The translations under genes and the position numbers were made by a program. The notes under the pieces are model-generated. The model searched no databases, was not told where the DNA came from, and was given only the letters and a program-made list of their open reading frames with translations. Of a stretch of 64,000 nucleotides of DNA, positions 12,345-23,538 are shown one piece after another. The DNA is taken from the NCBI GenBank assembly GCA_021307315.1, contig JAJSPD010000047.1, forward strand, positions 186,001-250,000, given 5' to 3'. Every line of letters begins with the position of its first letter. The first letter of the stretch is position 1. Origin of the DNA: Bisporella sp. PMI_857 (taxonomy: Eukaryota > Ascomycota > Leotiomycetes > Helotiales > Helotiaceae).

Positions 12345-13655
12345 TCAAGCCAGCCAGGTCTCTTCTTTTCGGGCGGGCGTGTCTGTTCCACCAATTGTCA
12401 ACCCTTCGCTTTCATCATCACCACTGCTCTCATCCTCCTTTTCTTTCTCGGGCACCTCTTCTTCCTCATCCATCCATTTCAGACCATTAGCCGCTTCTTC
12501 CAGCGGAAAAACCTCCTTCGCATACTCTTCTAATCCACGATAACCCTCCCATAACGCAAATGCCTCTTCCGGACAGCTGCTTTCAAAATAATGCGTCCCA
12601 AAATAAGGCGGTTGTTTCGATGGGTCATCCTTTCCAATGGCATACAACTTCTCTAGAGCAAGAAGTTGTTCTCGATAACCCGTTGGAATCTTGACCTTAA
12701 CATCGATAGTGTCCTTGTGCTTGTACCGCACTCGCCTTCCCACGCCCTTGGAAAATACCCGGCAGGCTTCTATCGGAGAGAGCATTTCATATGCGAGAGC
12801 GATTTTCTGACCCGCCCATTTCTTCTCGTCCTTGAAAAGCTGGAGTACTGCAGGCCCCACATCGTGTTCAGCATCTAGCCAGGGTAATGGTACATCGGGG
12901 TGAAACGGCGCTTCCCATACAAAACTCCGGTCCTTTTGTAGCTCCATGCAGAATAGAGGATATGGAAGGGAGGTGAAATTATTATTGTATATGCCTGTGT
13001 AGAGGAAAGTCGTCCGTGGAGCTAAGGTAGGAAGAGTGCGGATATATTGCTCAACCTCAAACTTCGCAGACCAGAGAGGAAGGCTGGGCCAGTCCTCATT
13101 TGCGAGAGAGTGATCGGGCATGGAAGAATAGACATAATGCTTAATATCTGCCCTAGCTGCCGCATCTGCAAGTGCCTTACCTATAGCAACCTCATCTCCC
13201 CAGAATGTGGTATTTATAAATGCCAGATCCGCACCCCTGAACAGATCCTTGATCAACGCAGTGTTGACTCCTTTCGGTCCCGACGATGGCCTAGTATATA
13301 AGTCGCCAACTATAACCTTTACATTCGGTAAGGACGAGATTTCATTGGCGACAATGCCATCGAGATTCCGCAACTGCGCGCGCACTTTGTAGCCCACGGC
13401 AGACGCAACTCGGATGAAAGAGGCTGCTTGTCGGCCAGAGCTATTTACGACAGCAATTGTAAGGTTAGGGGTTGGCATGGGACGTTTGTAAGGGCGCTCC
13501 TCGATATGAGATACGTAGGGGCTCTGCACGGAGAAGAGGTCCGACTCGGAGATTGAAGTGCACGGCGCGTGCTTGAGCCTTCGCGGAGGTGGAGCTTCAA
13601 CAGGTTGTGGTCGTGATCTGATTTCCAAAGCAGACCTCTTGGTAGCGGAGGGCAT
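12345..13655 (-). CDS. nmrA: NmrA-type nitrogen metabolite repression regulator
   Basis: NmrA/NMR1 binds the GATA factor AreA/NIT2 and restrains it when preferred nitrogen is present; it has a dinucleotide-binding short-chain-dehydrogenase fold but no known catalysis. Single exon, 436 residues. After a ~60-residue disordered leader comes the family hallmark LTIAVVNSSGRQAASFIRVA (Rossmann strand and an NmrA-type glycine region), then VRAQLRNLDGIVANEISSL, FINTTFWGDEVAIGKALADAA and HYVYSSMPDHS. The end has FPLEEAANGLKWM followed by an acidic Glu/Asp/Ser tail, as in Neurospora NMR1. The active-site YxxxK of true dehydrogenases is not evident, as expected. No intron. Confidence 0.92.
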   Translation of the reverse strand: MPSATKRSALEIRSRPQPVEAPPPRRLKHAPCTSISESDLFSVQSPYVSHIEERPYKRPMPTPNLTIAVVNSSGRQAASFIRVASAVGYKVRAQLRNLDGIVANEISSLPNVKVIVGDLYTRPSSGPKGVNTALIKDLFRGADLAFINTTFWGDEVAIGKALADAAARADIKHYVYSSMPDHSLANEDWPSLPLWSAKFEVEQYIRTLPTLAPRTTFLYTGIYNNNFTSLPYPLFCMELQKDRSFVWEAPFHPDVPLPWLDAEHDVGPAVLQLFKDEKKWAGQKIALAYEMLSPIEACRVFSKGVGRRVRYKHKDTIDVKVKIPTGYREQLLALEKLYAIGKDDPSKQPPYFGTHYFESSCPEEAFALWEGYRGLEEYAKEVFPLEEAANGLKWMDEEEEVPEKEKEDESSGDDESEGLTIGGTDTPARKEETWLA

Positions 13656-14280
13656 GTGTTATAGTGTTTTGTGCGTGCTCCCTAGCCCTTGGCGGGGTTC
13701 GGTGCGCAGCTTGTTGATGCGAGATAGGGTTTTTTTTTTCTACCCCGCAGATTCGGGTGTTTATGTGAGCTTTTGTATCCCTTTACTTTCTCCCCCTCAC
13801 AATAAAGAACCCCTCGTTTCACCTAATGGGGTTTGGAGCGGGCCTTAATGATTGAAATATTGCCCTTGACGGGTGCTCGGTTCCCTGCAGAGCATATGCG
13901 GAGCTACGTCCTTAGTTTTCCCTGGCCCTGAGCTTTGGGGTGCTTTTTGGATGTAAGGTCTCTCTCGCCTGCGGTGACGTTGTTGACGCCGGTTGGTTGA
14001 TGATGTCGACCCAACACAGCGCCACAAATTCCAATTGAATGCCTCTCGAAGTCCTCCTACCTAATACCTTTGGTGGACACGGCGTAACAGAGTAGACGAC
14101 ACGATATCCGACCGCGTCGACAGACTGCCAATCGGGGAGGTGGAAAGCCAGAAGAACGAGAAAAGAGGGGCAACCGGCTCCCTGTTTTGAGGGCGCGCAA
14201 GCGGTGAGATATGATGATGCACTTGCTCGGCTGAGGCCTTCGTTTCTACTTGGAGTTTTCAAGGTCGATCTAGGCGTCTG

Positions 14281-14320
14281 ATGATGATGGTGATAATAAT
14301 AATATGATAATGATGATGGG
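14281..14320. repeat. Imperfect (GAT/AAT)n microsatellite
   Basis: Trinucleotide run of ATGATG and AATAAT units, 40 bp, slightly interrupted. Confidence 0.8.
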
Positions 14321-15616
14321 ATGGGGACCGTGCTGCAAGAGAGAGGATGACCGGGAATATAATGCTCGTGTCGGAAATGTCCCCTTGTCCTATGAGGTTA
14401 TGATGAGAGCCGTTTATGTAACCGGGCAAAGCTTGAATAGGGTTGTGTCGCAAACGCCAGCCAGCCAGCCCAAAGGCAAAATGATCCCACCTTAGACAAG
14501 GCGCGTCGGGGGTATATAATATATATGTATATACTATATATAAAAGATTCTGAGGATTGGCACAACAGGGTGAACAAGGAATTGCAAAAGGGAAAAATTA
14601 AAATATATATATAAAGGGAAGCAATGAGGGAATGATATGAGAAAAAGGCGAAACGGGGCAAAATATGGGGAATTTTCACCCACGTGTGACTCTGCTGATG
14701 TCTTTTTCACTATTTCTCAGTTGACTCTTTTGGACTGGACTGATTCCTAACTATTATGAAGCAAAGAAGAGGAAAACAACCTTGAAGGCAACCTCTACTG
14801 GGCGGCGAGGTTCGAGTCAGCCCACATTATAGCCTTTTTTTTCTTGCCATGAATTGCCGTCCTATACCAAAGGAGGGTATAAATAAGAGGCGCTAGATGT
14901 TCAATAAGAAATAACCCAAGCCTAGCAAAAGGTGTCAGGTGTGCGTGATTGAGTAACAGGATCCACGTTGGTTTGGGTTCGGTCGGGTAGTTGCACAATT
15001 AATATTGGGGACCCTATTAAAAAATAAATAAAAAACCACCTCAAAAAAATAAAAATGAAAATAAAAGGGCGCCAACCAACAGGGAAGCAAGTAAGCATAG
15101 CATACTGTAGAAGTTGTCGCATTGGAGAAGATGGGGGGGGAGGAAAGGGAGGGTGTGTGGAGCAAGCATAGCAAAGAGCAGCAGGCCAAAAAAAGTGAGA
15201 AAGAGAGAATGAGGCAGAGATACGAATAGAGCCCTGTGGTTAGTCTCTCCTCCTCCTATTGCTGCTGAAGTGGCATGGGGGAGTGGAATTTGTTGTAGCC
15301 TTAACCCTTCACCACTTTCACAAAGCTATAATATAGTAGCAATAGATCTGATAAGGAACCCTGACGCACTAGTCCATTCTTTGTGGTGTAAGTACTGGTG
15401 TGCACTACGGAGTACTGACTACAAACAGGACACGGACTAAATAACCTCGCATCGATTCCCCTCCCTCCCACTTGTCAGCGCCAGTTCGTAACTACCACCA
15501 TCTGTTAAACCGTTGTGACCCGTGATGATGTGCTAGACCCGTGAAAGACTTTGGTCTTCGCTGGCAGGTTCATGCGGCGGATGGCCGGGTAGTGGGCTCA
15601 CGCAAGGGGATTCTGT

Positions 15617-15636
15617 AGGAGGAGGAGGAGGAGGAA
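15617..15636. repeat. (GGA)n microsatellite
   Basis: About six GGA units in a row, in the gene-free region upstream of nmrA. Confidence 0.75.
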
Positions 15637-16430
15637 GAATGTACTCTAGTGGTCTTTCGTGGAGCTGCCTCTCGCTCTTTTGACTCTTTCCACCTTAATA
15701 TCTTTTACATCCTCTGGATGATGATATGAGGCTGATGTGGAAATGGGGCACGGTGGTGCCGGATTGCTGGCTGAGTTTGCAGCGAACCACGTCGAAGTGA
15801 CGAGACTTTTGCAAAGGTGATGCCAAGCATGGGAATATAAAAAGTTGCCGTATATGACAGGTTTGCCTATGCGAAGGCATCAACTCTGTCTTGTTGTTTT
15901 TTCACCGATCAAATGAAGCTCTTTTGCAAGTAGATTGCGTGCGCGAGAGAAGGGGGAAGGGGGAAGGGGAAAGGGTTTTGACGGGAAGGAAGAGGCGGCG
16001 GTCCTTCCACCAAAATTACGGCACCGCAAAATGGGCATCCAAACACTGGCCAACGACTGACTTCTATTACGTAAGGACATACCTCTTTGGGCCAACTTCA
16101 GTGCCTCTTTAACGGTAGCTACCCCCTGGCCCCCGCCTATACAATTTCCCTTCCATCTACCTCCATTTAGATCGCAACATCGAGGGGATTTGAACCCAAT
16201 TTCCATTTCAGATACCGACCTTTGCGCCGTACTGTAATTGCATCTCGTCATGAAGCATCCCCAAGGCACCACCACCACCATGCAAGCCATGCCGCAAGCA
16301 GAAAGCAGGAATTGGGAAATAAGATAACCACTGTACAGCAGTACTGTACTATACTGTACATTTACCATTATTACACTAGCATTACATATCAACCGGCTCC
16401 CGGTTCTTTGACTCCGGGGATGCAGGGGAT

Positions 16431-16472
16431 GTCTCTGTCTCTGTCTCTGTCTCTCTCTCCCTCTCCCTCTCC
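16431..16472. repeat. (TCTCTG)n/(CTCTCC)n pyrimidine repeat
   Basis: Four CTCTGT hexamers followed by CT and CTCTCC units. It produces a false Arg/Glu-rich frame on the minus strand. Confidence 0.85.
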
Positions 16473-16664
16473 TGAACTGTGGATAGATAATCTCCATGGC
16501 TCCACGTCCATCGCCCTTGCCAGCAGGCCGATTCTATATCACGTTGCCTCCTCTTACCCCTTGAACAAAGCCCATTGTGGGGAAGGACAGCGTCTCTATA
16601 GCCCACGTGAAGCAACAGATACTTACATTTTGGTGAGAGGCTTTGGTGGCACGCCTCTAGCTTG

Positions 16665-16688
16665 CATCATCATCATCATCATCATCAT
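16665..16688. repeat. (CAT)8 microsatellite
   Basis: Eight uninterrupted CAT trinucleotides. Confidence 0.9.
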
Positions 16689-18168
16689 ATCTGGGTTGAC
16701 TTAACCGTCAAGTAACGTGAACATGATTCAGTAACTTAAAAAATGGGTGTGCTGTGCTTGGCTGAACCTTGCTGGTCCCCAGCTAAAGACCCGATCTAAT
16801 ATGTATGCCTCGACACTCTTCCGCACGCTAGAGCAATCGTCATGTCATCGAAATCCGGGGTACTTGCAGTGTTTGCAGCCTCAACCCTCCACGACGAAGC
16901 ATGATAGGTTGTCAATTACCCAATTACCATTTCAAAGCCGTCCCGACAAATTCTTTAGCCTTCGAATCTCCGCGGAAGCAACCTTCACATCGATGTCGCT
17001 GGAAATACAGTTATGCTAAACTTAAGTCAAGATGCCAGGGATGCCGAATTGAGTATCATCAACGCTGACGAAAGTTGGGCGCCAAGCGTAGTGTTACTTA
17101 GCATCACGACAGTTCAATGGTCACGCTCATTGTCGTTGCTATTCCATCATCCTGTGTCATTTTGATGACAATGTCGCACCGATGTCTTTGTTGTCCGGGA
17201 TGCCTTCGCTGAAAGAATAGATGTCCAATTAGGACTTTATAGGAATAGCGGCTGCAGATCCAAAAGTCTCACAGGAATCTTCTGTCGAGGTTCTCCGAGG
17301 CTTCAACTATTCGATAAATGAGCTTTGGAAACGGATTCTGTGCGACCAGGAGAACCACCTGACGACGTCGAGGTAGCTCATCATCCTCCAAAGTCACATG
17401 AGGAACAACCCAACCTCCCTGCAAGGTCAGATCGCATCGAATACAAACTCGGATGGTCAATTGCCATCAAGGCAATACCAAATTGAGATCTAATATCTCA
17501 AAGGCTGCACATCAAAGCTACCCACGAGAAACAAGAAGTGAATCCAACATTAAAAACTTGTTCATCCACCTTACACTTGCGGCATGGCCTGGCACCAAGA
17601 GCATCCCTCTACCATTCTTCGCATCATGAGCCGTTTTCAACCAGAAGAATTGCATATTCGCCCATTACAGACAGAAATCATGCAGAGGATAACCCAAGAT
17701 TAACCTGTGTCTGCTCCAATCTCCCATTAAGAAACCTGTTGAAAATCACGTTTCACTATGATTAGGGAGTTTAAAAGGAAAAAAGGGTGTTTGGCCTACA
17801 CAGCTGGTAGAGGTGCTAGTAGTTCTGGTCCAAGAAAACACCTATCAATTGAATCTACGAAACTCTGCTTGGGAAGTTCCTACAGAGGAAGTGCATGAAA
17901 GGTTTGAAAGCCTTAGGAAGCTCAAACCCAAACAATTCATAACTCAAAGAGCTAAGCTGAATTTGATTTAGCTATTTGAATCCATGTCCTCACTTGACTC
18001 GATCTTATAAAACAAACCACGTGATATCAACAACCAGGAAGCATGAGAACTGAGACGAGGGAGTCTAAGTCTGCGCCATTGCTAGTTTTATTATATTTGG
18101 TATATGTAGTAAGATCTTACGTTACTCAGACTTTCCAATCAGTTCATTGAATTAAAGATGATGGTAGA

Positions 18169-18662
18169 GATGATATATCAATAATACTTTCCCTCTCAAG
18201 TCCACAAAGCACTGGCTACCTCCTCTGACCTTTCCGGTAGCCGCTTCTAAACGAAATCTTACCACCAACGTCCGCGGCCGCCTCCTCGAGTCTACCCGCT
18301 GCTGCTCCATCCACCCCTCCTCACATGTCGCCGTCCCCATCGCGATCATTTCCCTCCCGCCCCTCCACCACCACCACCACCACCGCCGCCGCCGCCCCAG
18401 CCATACCTCCTCTCCCCCGCCTCTCGAATCTCCAACCTCGCCTCCTCGCAACCGCTCCCCGGCCACCCCATACAAAGCAAACGGCGGCCCAACCCTTGCA
18501 TCTCACAATCCCACAGCCTCCCACACCGAACATCAGGAAACCGGGCAGCGGAGCTTGCAGCCCTTCCCTACCTCCAAATATGCAGCGCCTTTGTGGCGCG
18601 CAGATAGGGCATCTGTGGTAGCGAAGAAGACGGCGCCGAGGGATGGCGGGGCGAGGATGAGA
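18169..18662 (+). other. Open frame without start codon, His/Arg/Pro-rich, unknown
   Basis: About 164 codons open from after a TGA at 18166 to a TAA near 18660. There is no ATG in this frame, so if real it would need an upstream exon. It reads through a (CAC)6/(CGC)4 run as His6-Arg4, and ends with a tail including KYAAPLWRADRASVVAKKTA that looks more protein-like than the rest. No family recognised. Other frames over the same repeat are also open, so chance is a real alternative. Confidence 0.2.
18364..18396. repeat. (CAC)n(CGC)n trinucleotide run
   Basis: Six to seven CAC followed by four CGC units, within the start-less open frame. Confidence 0.8.
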
Positions 18663-18996
18663 TAATCTCGACGTGTTATGCTCGTAGATCAGATGCGTTG
18701 TCCCGGCCTTGTGGCGCGTGCTGGTAAGTTGAGAGGGAGAATAGCGTTGCTTTGTGGGCTGGACGCGCGAACCCCATCTGGTAGGCTGACCAGCCGGGCA
18801 GGTGGTCGCCGTTGTGTTTTAGTTAGCGGGCTGGGCCACCTGGGCTGTGAAGGGCGATGAGGAATTTGGGCCGGGGGGGGGTTGTGCAGTGTTGTGGTTG
18901 GAGGTCTGGGGGCGGCAGAGAGGAGGGAGGTAGGTTGGGACGGATAACGGTTGAGCGCGGTGGTTTCCATTGCTTCATGAGGTTGAAGTTAGCGGT

Positions 18997-21900
18997 TCAG
19001 TAACATGAGAGAGGAGGTCGAATGTTTAGACAGGAATCGCTCTCTCCGGGCACTGTGTCTGTAGGCCATGGCTGGGATGAGATGATCGGCGACTCTATGC
19101 CTGTCAAAGCTGGCTGTGATTGGCTTGTTGTGTGACTATCAGCTACCATCAAGGTCATTTCCATGAATGGTGGTACTGAACGCTCTATTTCCATCCAAGC
19201 TGACTGTGACGATGTCATGGGTGCTGTGGGAGCTTGTTCCGCATTCGAATCAGGTGTAGTAATTCCGGTTGAGCAGCCTAATCCGTCGTCACCTGTGGTA
19301 GAAGGCGCATCAGAAAAGTCTGGCATGGAGAATTCTTGTGACACCGCGGTTGACCACGGTTTGCTTCGCAATATCGGAGGCTCTGTCTCTATTGAGTCTG
19401 GCCCCGAGTGAGAAACTGTCGGGTCGTGATATCCCACGGTAGGCGAGAGATATCCAGTCCATATGGCCGACTGTGATGGTGTATCCAGAGTCGGGAGGCC
19501 TTCAGATGCAGGATCGGATGTGATAGTTCTTGCTGAGTATGGCATGCTGATGTCTCTATTCGAGCTAAAGATACTGTTTCTTGAGGAGGCTTGCTGAGCG
19601 AGACATATTCTTGGTTAGAGCTCCACGACAAGAGTATCGTCGATGGAGAGATACAACTTGGCGCTGATGTAGGATTCGTAACGTCAGACAGAATTGCGCT
19701 CGTCTCTACCGTCGACGGGCCGAATTCAGAAGAATATAGAATCATACTAGGCACTACACTCATGAATGCTGGTAGGCCATCGGTTGCATCTAGCATGCCA
19801 GAAGGACTATTTCTAAGGACGCTAGAGTAGACTCCTCGCCACCTCTCGTCACCGATGTTATGAGCAGAGACAGCCCATCCGACGCTTCTAATGCCCAATC
19901 ACGCGTTATTGTAGTTGAGGGGTTGATGACCTGTCCTAGAAGGGTTGTTATTTATGTGGAGAACAGGTCGCCCGACATATTTTCTGGCATTACTTGCGAA
20001 GTAAACACTTTCGTAAGTAGTATGGAAAGAATGAGTATCAAAGCTAAGGCTTTCTTGCACAAAGCTCTGGGTAACCGATTTTGTCATGTCGGGGAGTATA
20101 TTCGTGGATGTTGAATCGGAAGGCATTGAACAAGTGGATATTTGCGGAAAAGTTGACTCTAGAGCGTCCTCGGAACTTACTCCCGTCGCTATCGCGTGGC
20201 TGCTAGCCCAGAAGACTTGACTGGGAAACGAACTGGGAATCGGATCCAGATAGTGCATCACTGAGCTCATAAGATGGCTGAATATTTGTATAAACCGGCA
20301 TCGACACTTCATGTGTCGTGGTTATAGGCTAGCTCGTGCAATCTTCATCTTCCCTTAAAGTTTGAGTCCAGCTATCTATTCGAGACGTGTGCTCAACTGT
20401 AACCCTCTCCAATGCTGTTGATTTCTGTATCACCGCAGCCCAGGTCTTGGTTGGTAGTAGCAAAGGTTTGGTAATCTGAACCAGAGAGCCGCGAACGTTT
20501 AATGGTTGAATCCGATTGGGAGTCAAGAGTGACTTCTTCGTAAATAATAGTTGGGATCTCAGTTGTACTCAACATGGGCTCTGAAATATCGGAAATAGGG
20601 AAGAGAGAGACGTCGGTGGATAAGCTATTTACCATATCACTTGCCACCGAGGACACGTATTCCAAGGCAGTAGAGGGGGGTTGGAAACCGGATTCCATCA
20701 TATACTGAGTCTCATATGAGAGGCTCGTCTCTGTGTCTGAAGAATTGGGTTATCTCAATGCTAAAGACCATTGTAAAATATGAGATAGTTTGTGAGAGAG
20801 AATAGTCAACAAGGTCCGAGATGCTAGGTTCTAGAACAAGGGTGAGAGATTGGTTATCGGATGGTTAGCCGAAGTTTAGATTGCTGTCACCGAGTTCATA
20901 CTAATAGTCATAGTTGAGACGTAGTTTGAGGATTCACCCATAGGTGGTATTAGGGTTTCTACAGATGTTCTAATTTCCAGAGACTCGGAAAGCCGCAATG
21001 AAGAATGACCATTGCCTGAGTGTGTGAATGAAATTGAGCTTGTAAGTAAATCCTCAGGGAAGGGCGGTTCAATCCTTGGAGTAGATAGAGACTCAATCGG
21101 GGTCTCGTAAAGATACGTAGTAGGGATCTCTGGAACCATGGTTGAAAGAGCCGCAGAACAGAAGTTTTGAGTGGAAAACGACATATCAAAAGTCGTGATA
21201 TATTCAGAGATCCATACCGTGCATAGATGAATTCTCGAGGTTGATGGCGAATCCTCGGATTCAGCCGGGGTTACGGTAAATAGCTTTATAGTTGCCCTTG
21301 ACATGCGGGTCTGTGAACAAAGTGTACTCAGTAACATATGTCATTGCCTGGGATAAGCTCAAAGCTAGGTTATATATCTCCACCGTCATATAATAATCAA
21401 ATGCTGTTGAGGTAGGTTGTGCAATTCACAAAGACGTATCATCCTGGCTGGAAAGGGGCAGATAGATTTGCATGGGTGCAAGTGCCACAAGTGTCTGTTC
21501 GGATCTAGATATAGAGGTTGTTCCTCCAAAGTATGAGACTGAAGAATTAAATATAGTTGACTCTAGAGAAGATTCAGATGCAAGGCTCTGTGAGCTTTGC
21601 TCAAGAGTCAGTATCATGAAGGCTTTACTTTCTACAGCGGATAAACCCGTGACTGTCATCGAAGTAGAATACTTTGAATCTATACTAGATTGATTTGTTT
21701 TAGATTCTTCATCTGATCTAATAGGTATTTGATCGGGTGTGAGCGAAATTGAATTTATGGATGATTGTAGATAACCTGTGAAAAGATTTATCCTGCCCCC
21801 CGTGATCATTGTGAAAGGCGATCTAAAGCCGTAGAGAATTAGTCCGCCAGGGGAGCAGGAATAGTTATAGGCAATAGTGAAAATCTGTGAGCGGATCTGT

Positions 21901-23519
21901 CTCGATATCAGGGATCGTTGATTGCTCTTGGTATGTAGTTGGAGTGGACGCGGTCGTCAATAACTCCATATCAGAGCCCTCAGTTGGAACTGTATTGCCA
22001 GAGAATGAGGTAAACGGAAGCTCAACCGTCTTTGGTGGGAGGCTGAACGTAGTATCTGGTATGTACTTAGTCATGCTTTCCTCAATTGGACTGTCCTCCG
22101 AAGATAACGTATTCGTAGTGGAATATCGAAGAGAAGATAGTTAAGGCTGGCTGATCTCTGAGGTGGCATCCAAAGTGGTTGAATATTCTTCAACGGATGT
22201 AGCAATTGTGGTTTATAAGAGTGACAACGACGAGGAGTCTGAGAGTAAGTTCGAATATGTAGAAACTACAGAGGCAGAGCTTGACAAGCTTGAATTTGAT
22301 GTGCTTAAACTTAATAAGCTGGAAGCCGATACACTCGAACTCGAAGAACTGGAGCTCGTAAAGGCTGAACTTGAATTTCTTGAGATCAGGCTAGTCGAGA
22401 TCAGGCTGCTCGAGGTCAAAGTGCTGGATACTGTTGTAGGTTGCGTACTTGTCGTGGCTACTGAGGTTGCCTGCAAACACGAATACGTAGCACTTGCAGG
22501 CAAGGCCCTGGGCGATGTAGCAACAACAGCATCGAGCTGACTCTGTGGACCATACACCAGGATAGCCAAAGCTCCGCTCGAAGCAGAGCCTGATAGTGGA
22601 ACATTATCATAGCCACAAATATGTTTGCTATCCCCTTGGCAAATCCAATTGCAATTGCGAAGCGATAACTAGCCTATGATTTGACAAAGTCGTTACCATA
22701 GTAGCACCGCTGCAGAACAGCACTATGTTTGTTAGCCACTTTTCAGGAGAGAGCTAAGTCTGGTCTGATGAAAATGATTGAACCTATGACGTTCCCACTA
22801 GCAGAATATTACCCATGCCTTGTAACCGAATATAATTAGCTCTATTGGTGCTCCCCAAGCCCATACACGTCGCAACAGTCCGCAATCCTGCGGTAACGAA
22901 GCTGTTGCTGCTCATTGAGCCTCTCGGCCAGCAACCCAATAACTAACAGCACGGGTACTTGGTGCTTCCCCACGGAGAAACAGGTGGCGTAGTCGCAGTT
23001 ACCACTTCTTCTGCATACTCGTTTTGTCGTAGCAATACGACTAGCAGTGCGGGTGCTAGGACCAGAGAACGTCTGAAAACTTGCAACGGGATATGTTCCG
23101 CTGACAGAAGTCCCTGGGGATGGTAGCTCATAACAACCCGTGAAATCCAGATTTCGGTAAACTGCATAATAAGTGTCCAGAGCGGCGTTTCTGCAATGTG
23201 TTCGTCAAACAATACAAGCTGCTGTTCCAGATGCGCGTTCAATGGCGCAAAATAGAGCATCAGGTATTGTCTGAAAAGAGTCACTCTGGACTTCCGTTCC
23301 GCACATACACTGTACATCCAAGGTTTTAGTTGCATGCCTTTTGCATACCAACGAGGGGCATGCGTAGACCAGCTCAGAAGCTATAACACTCAGCCGAAGT
23401 GCCAAATTTGTTCGCATATCCGCCCAGTACGTAAGGCTGGTAGGAACCATATAACTACAAGCTGGGATTGTGCGGTCGCCTGGACATGCATAACTCCCAA
23501 GTGTGCGGTAGAAATTCAA
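18997..23519 (-). pseudogene. Decayed Ser/Thr-rich (mucin-like) surface protein gene
   Basis: On the minus strand the region reads as almost continuous Ser/Thr-rich protein but only by changing frame several times and passing stops. Pieces are 22569-22213 (SSSSSSSSVSASSLLS), then through two TAA codons into 22074-21865, a frame change into 21840-21360 (including PGGLILYGFRSPFTM), another into 21337-20876, on through TAA/TAG/TAA to 20701-20393, and then 20312-19389 and 19545-18997. The upstream part (23519-22900) holds Cys-containing sequence (DVQCMCGTEVQS, NLDFTGCYELPS) that could be the former ectodomain head. The head-plus-STP-tail layout suggests a cell-wall or secreted glycoprotein. At least six in-frame stops and three or more frame changes make an intact multi-intron gene unlikely, though not impossible. 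It starts 20 bp downstream of the HET gene on the same strand. Confidence 0.5.
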
Positions 23520-23538
23520 TGCGCTGGGGTCTTTTTAA

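Larger units (their letters stand above)
13656..18168. other. Large gene-free region upstream of nmrA
   Basis: About 4.5 kb in which I can support no gene. The open frames (for example 15880-16497 on the minus strand and 16222-16704 on the plus strand) follow simple repeats and look like noise. It includes several microsatellites listed separately and A/T-rich runs (about 15010-15066). It could hold a long nmrA leader, non-coding RNA or regulatory sequence, none of which can be shown from sequence alone. Confidence 0.55.

Noticed and set aside
15880..16497. 205-codon minus-strand open frame, Arg/Glu/Gln-rich
   Set aside because: Its N-terminal part is the translation of a CT-repeat; the rest has no protein-like features.
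22163..22540. Plus-strand Glu/Leu/Val-rich open frame
   Set aside because: Complement of the Ser-rich minus-strand coding; the repeated Leu-Glu pattern is what Ser/Thr codons give in antisense.
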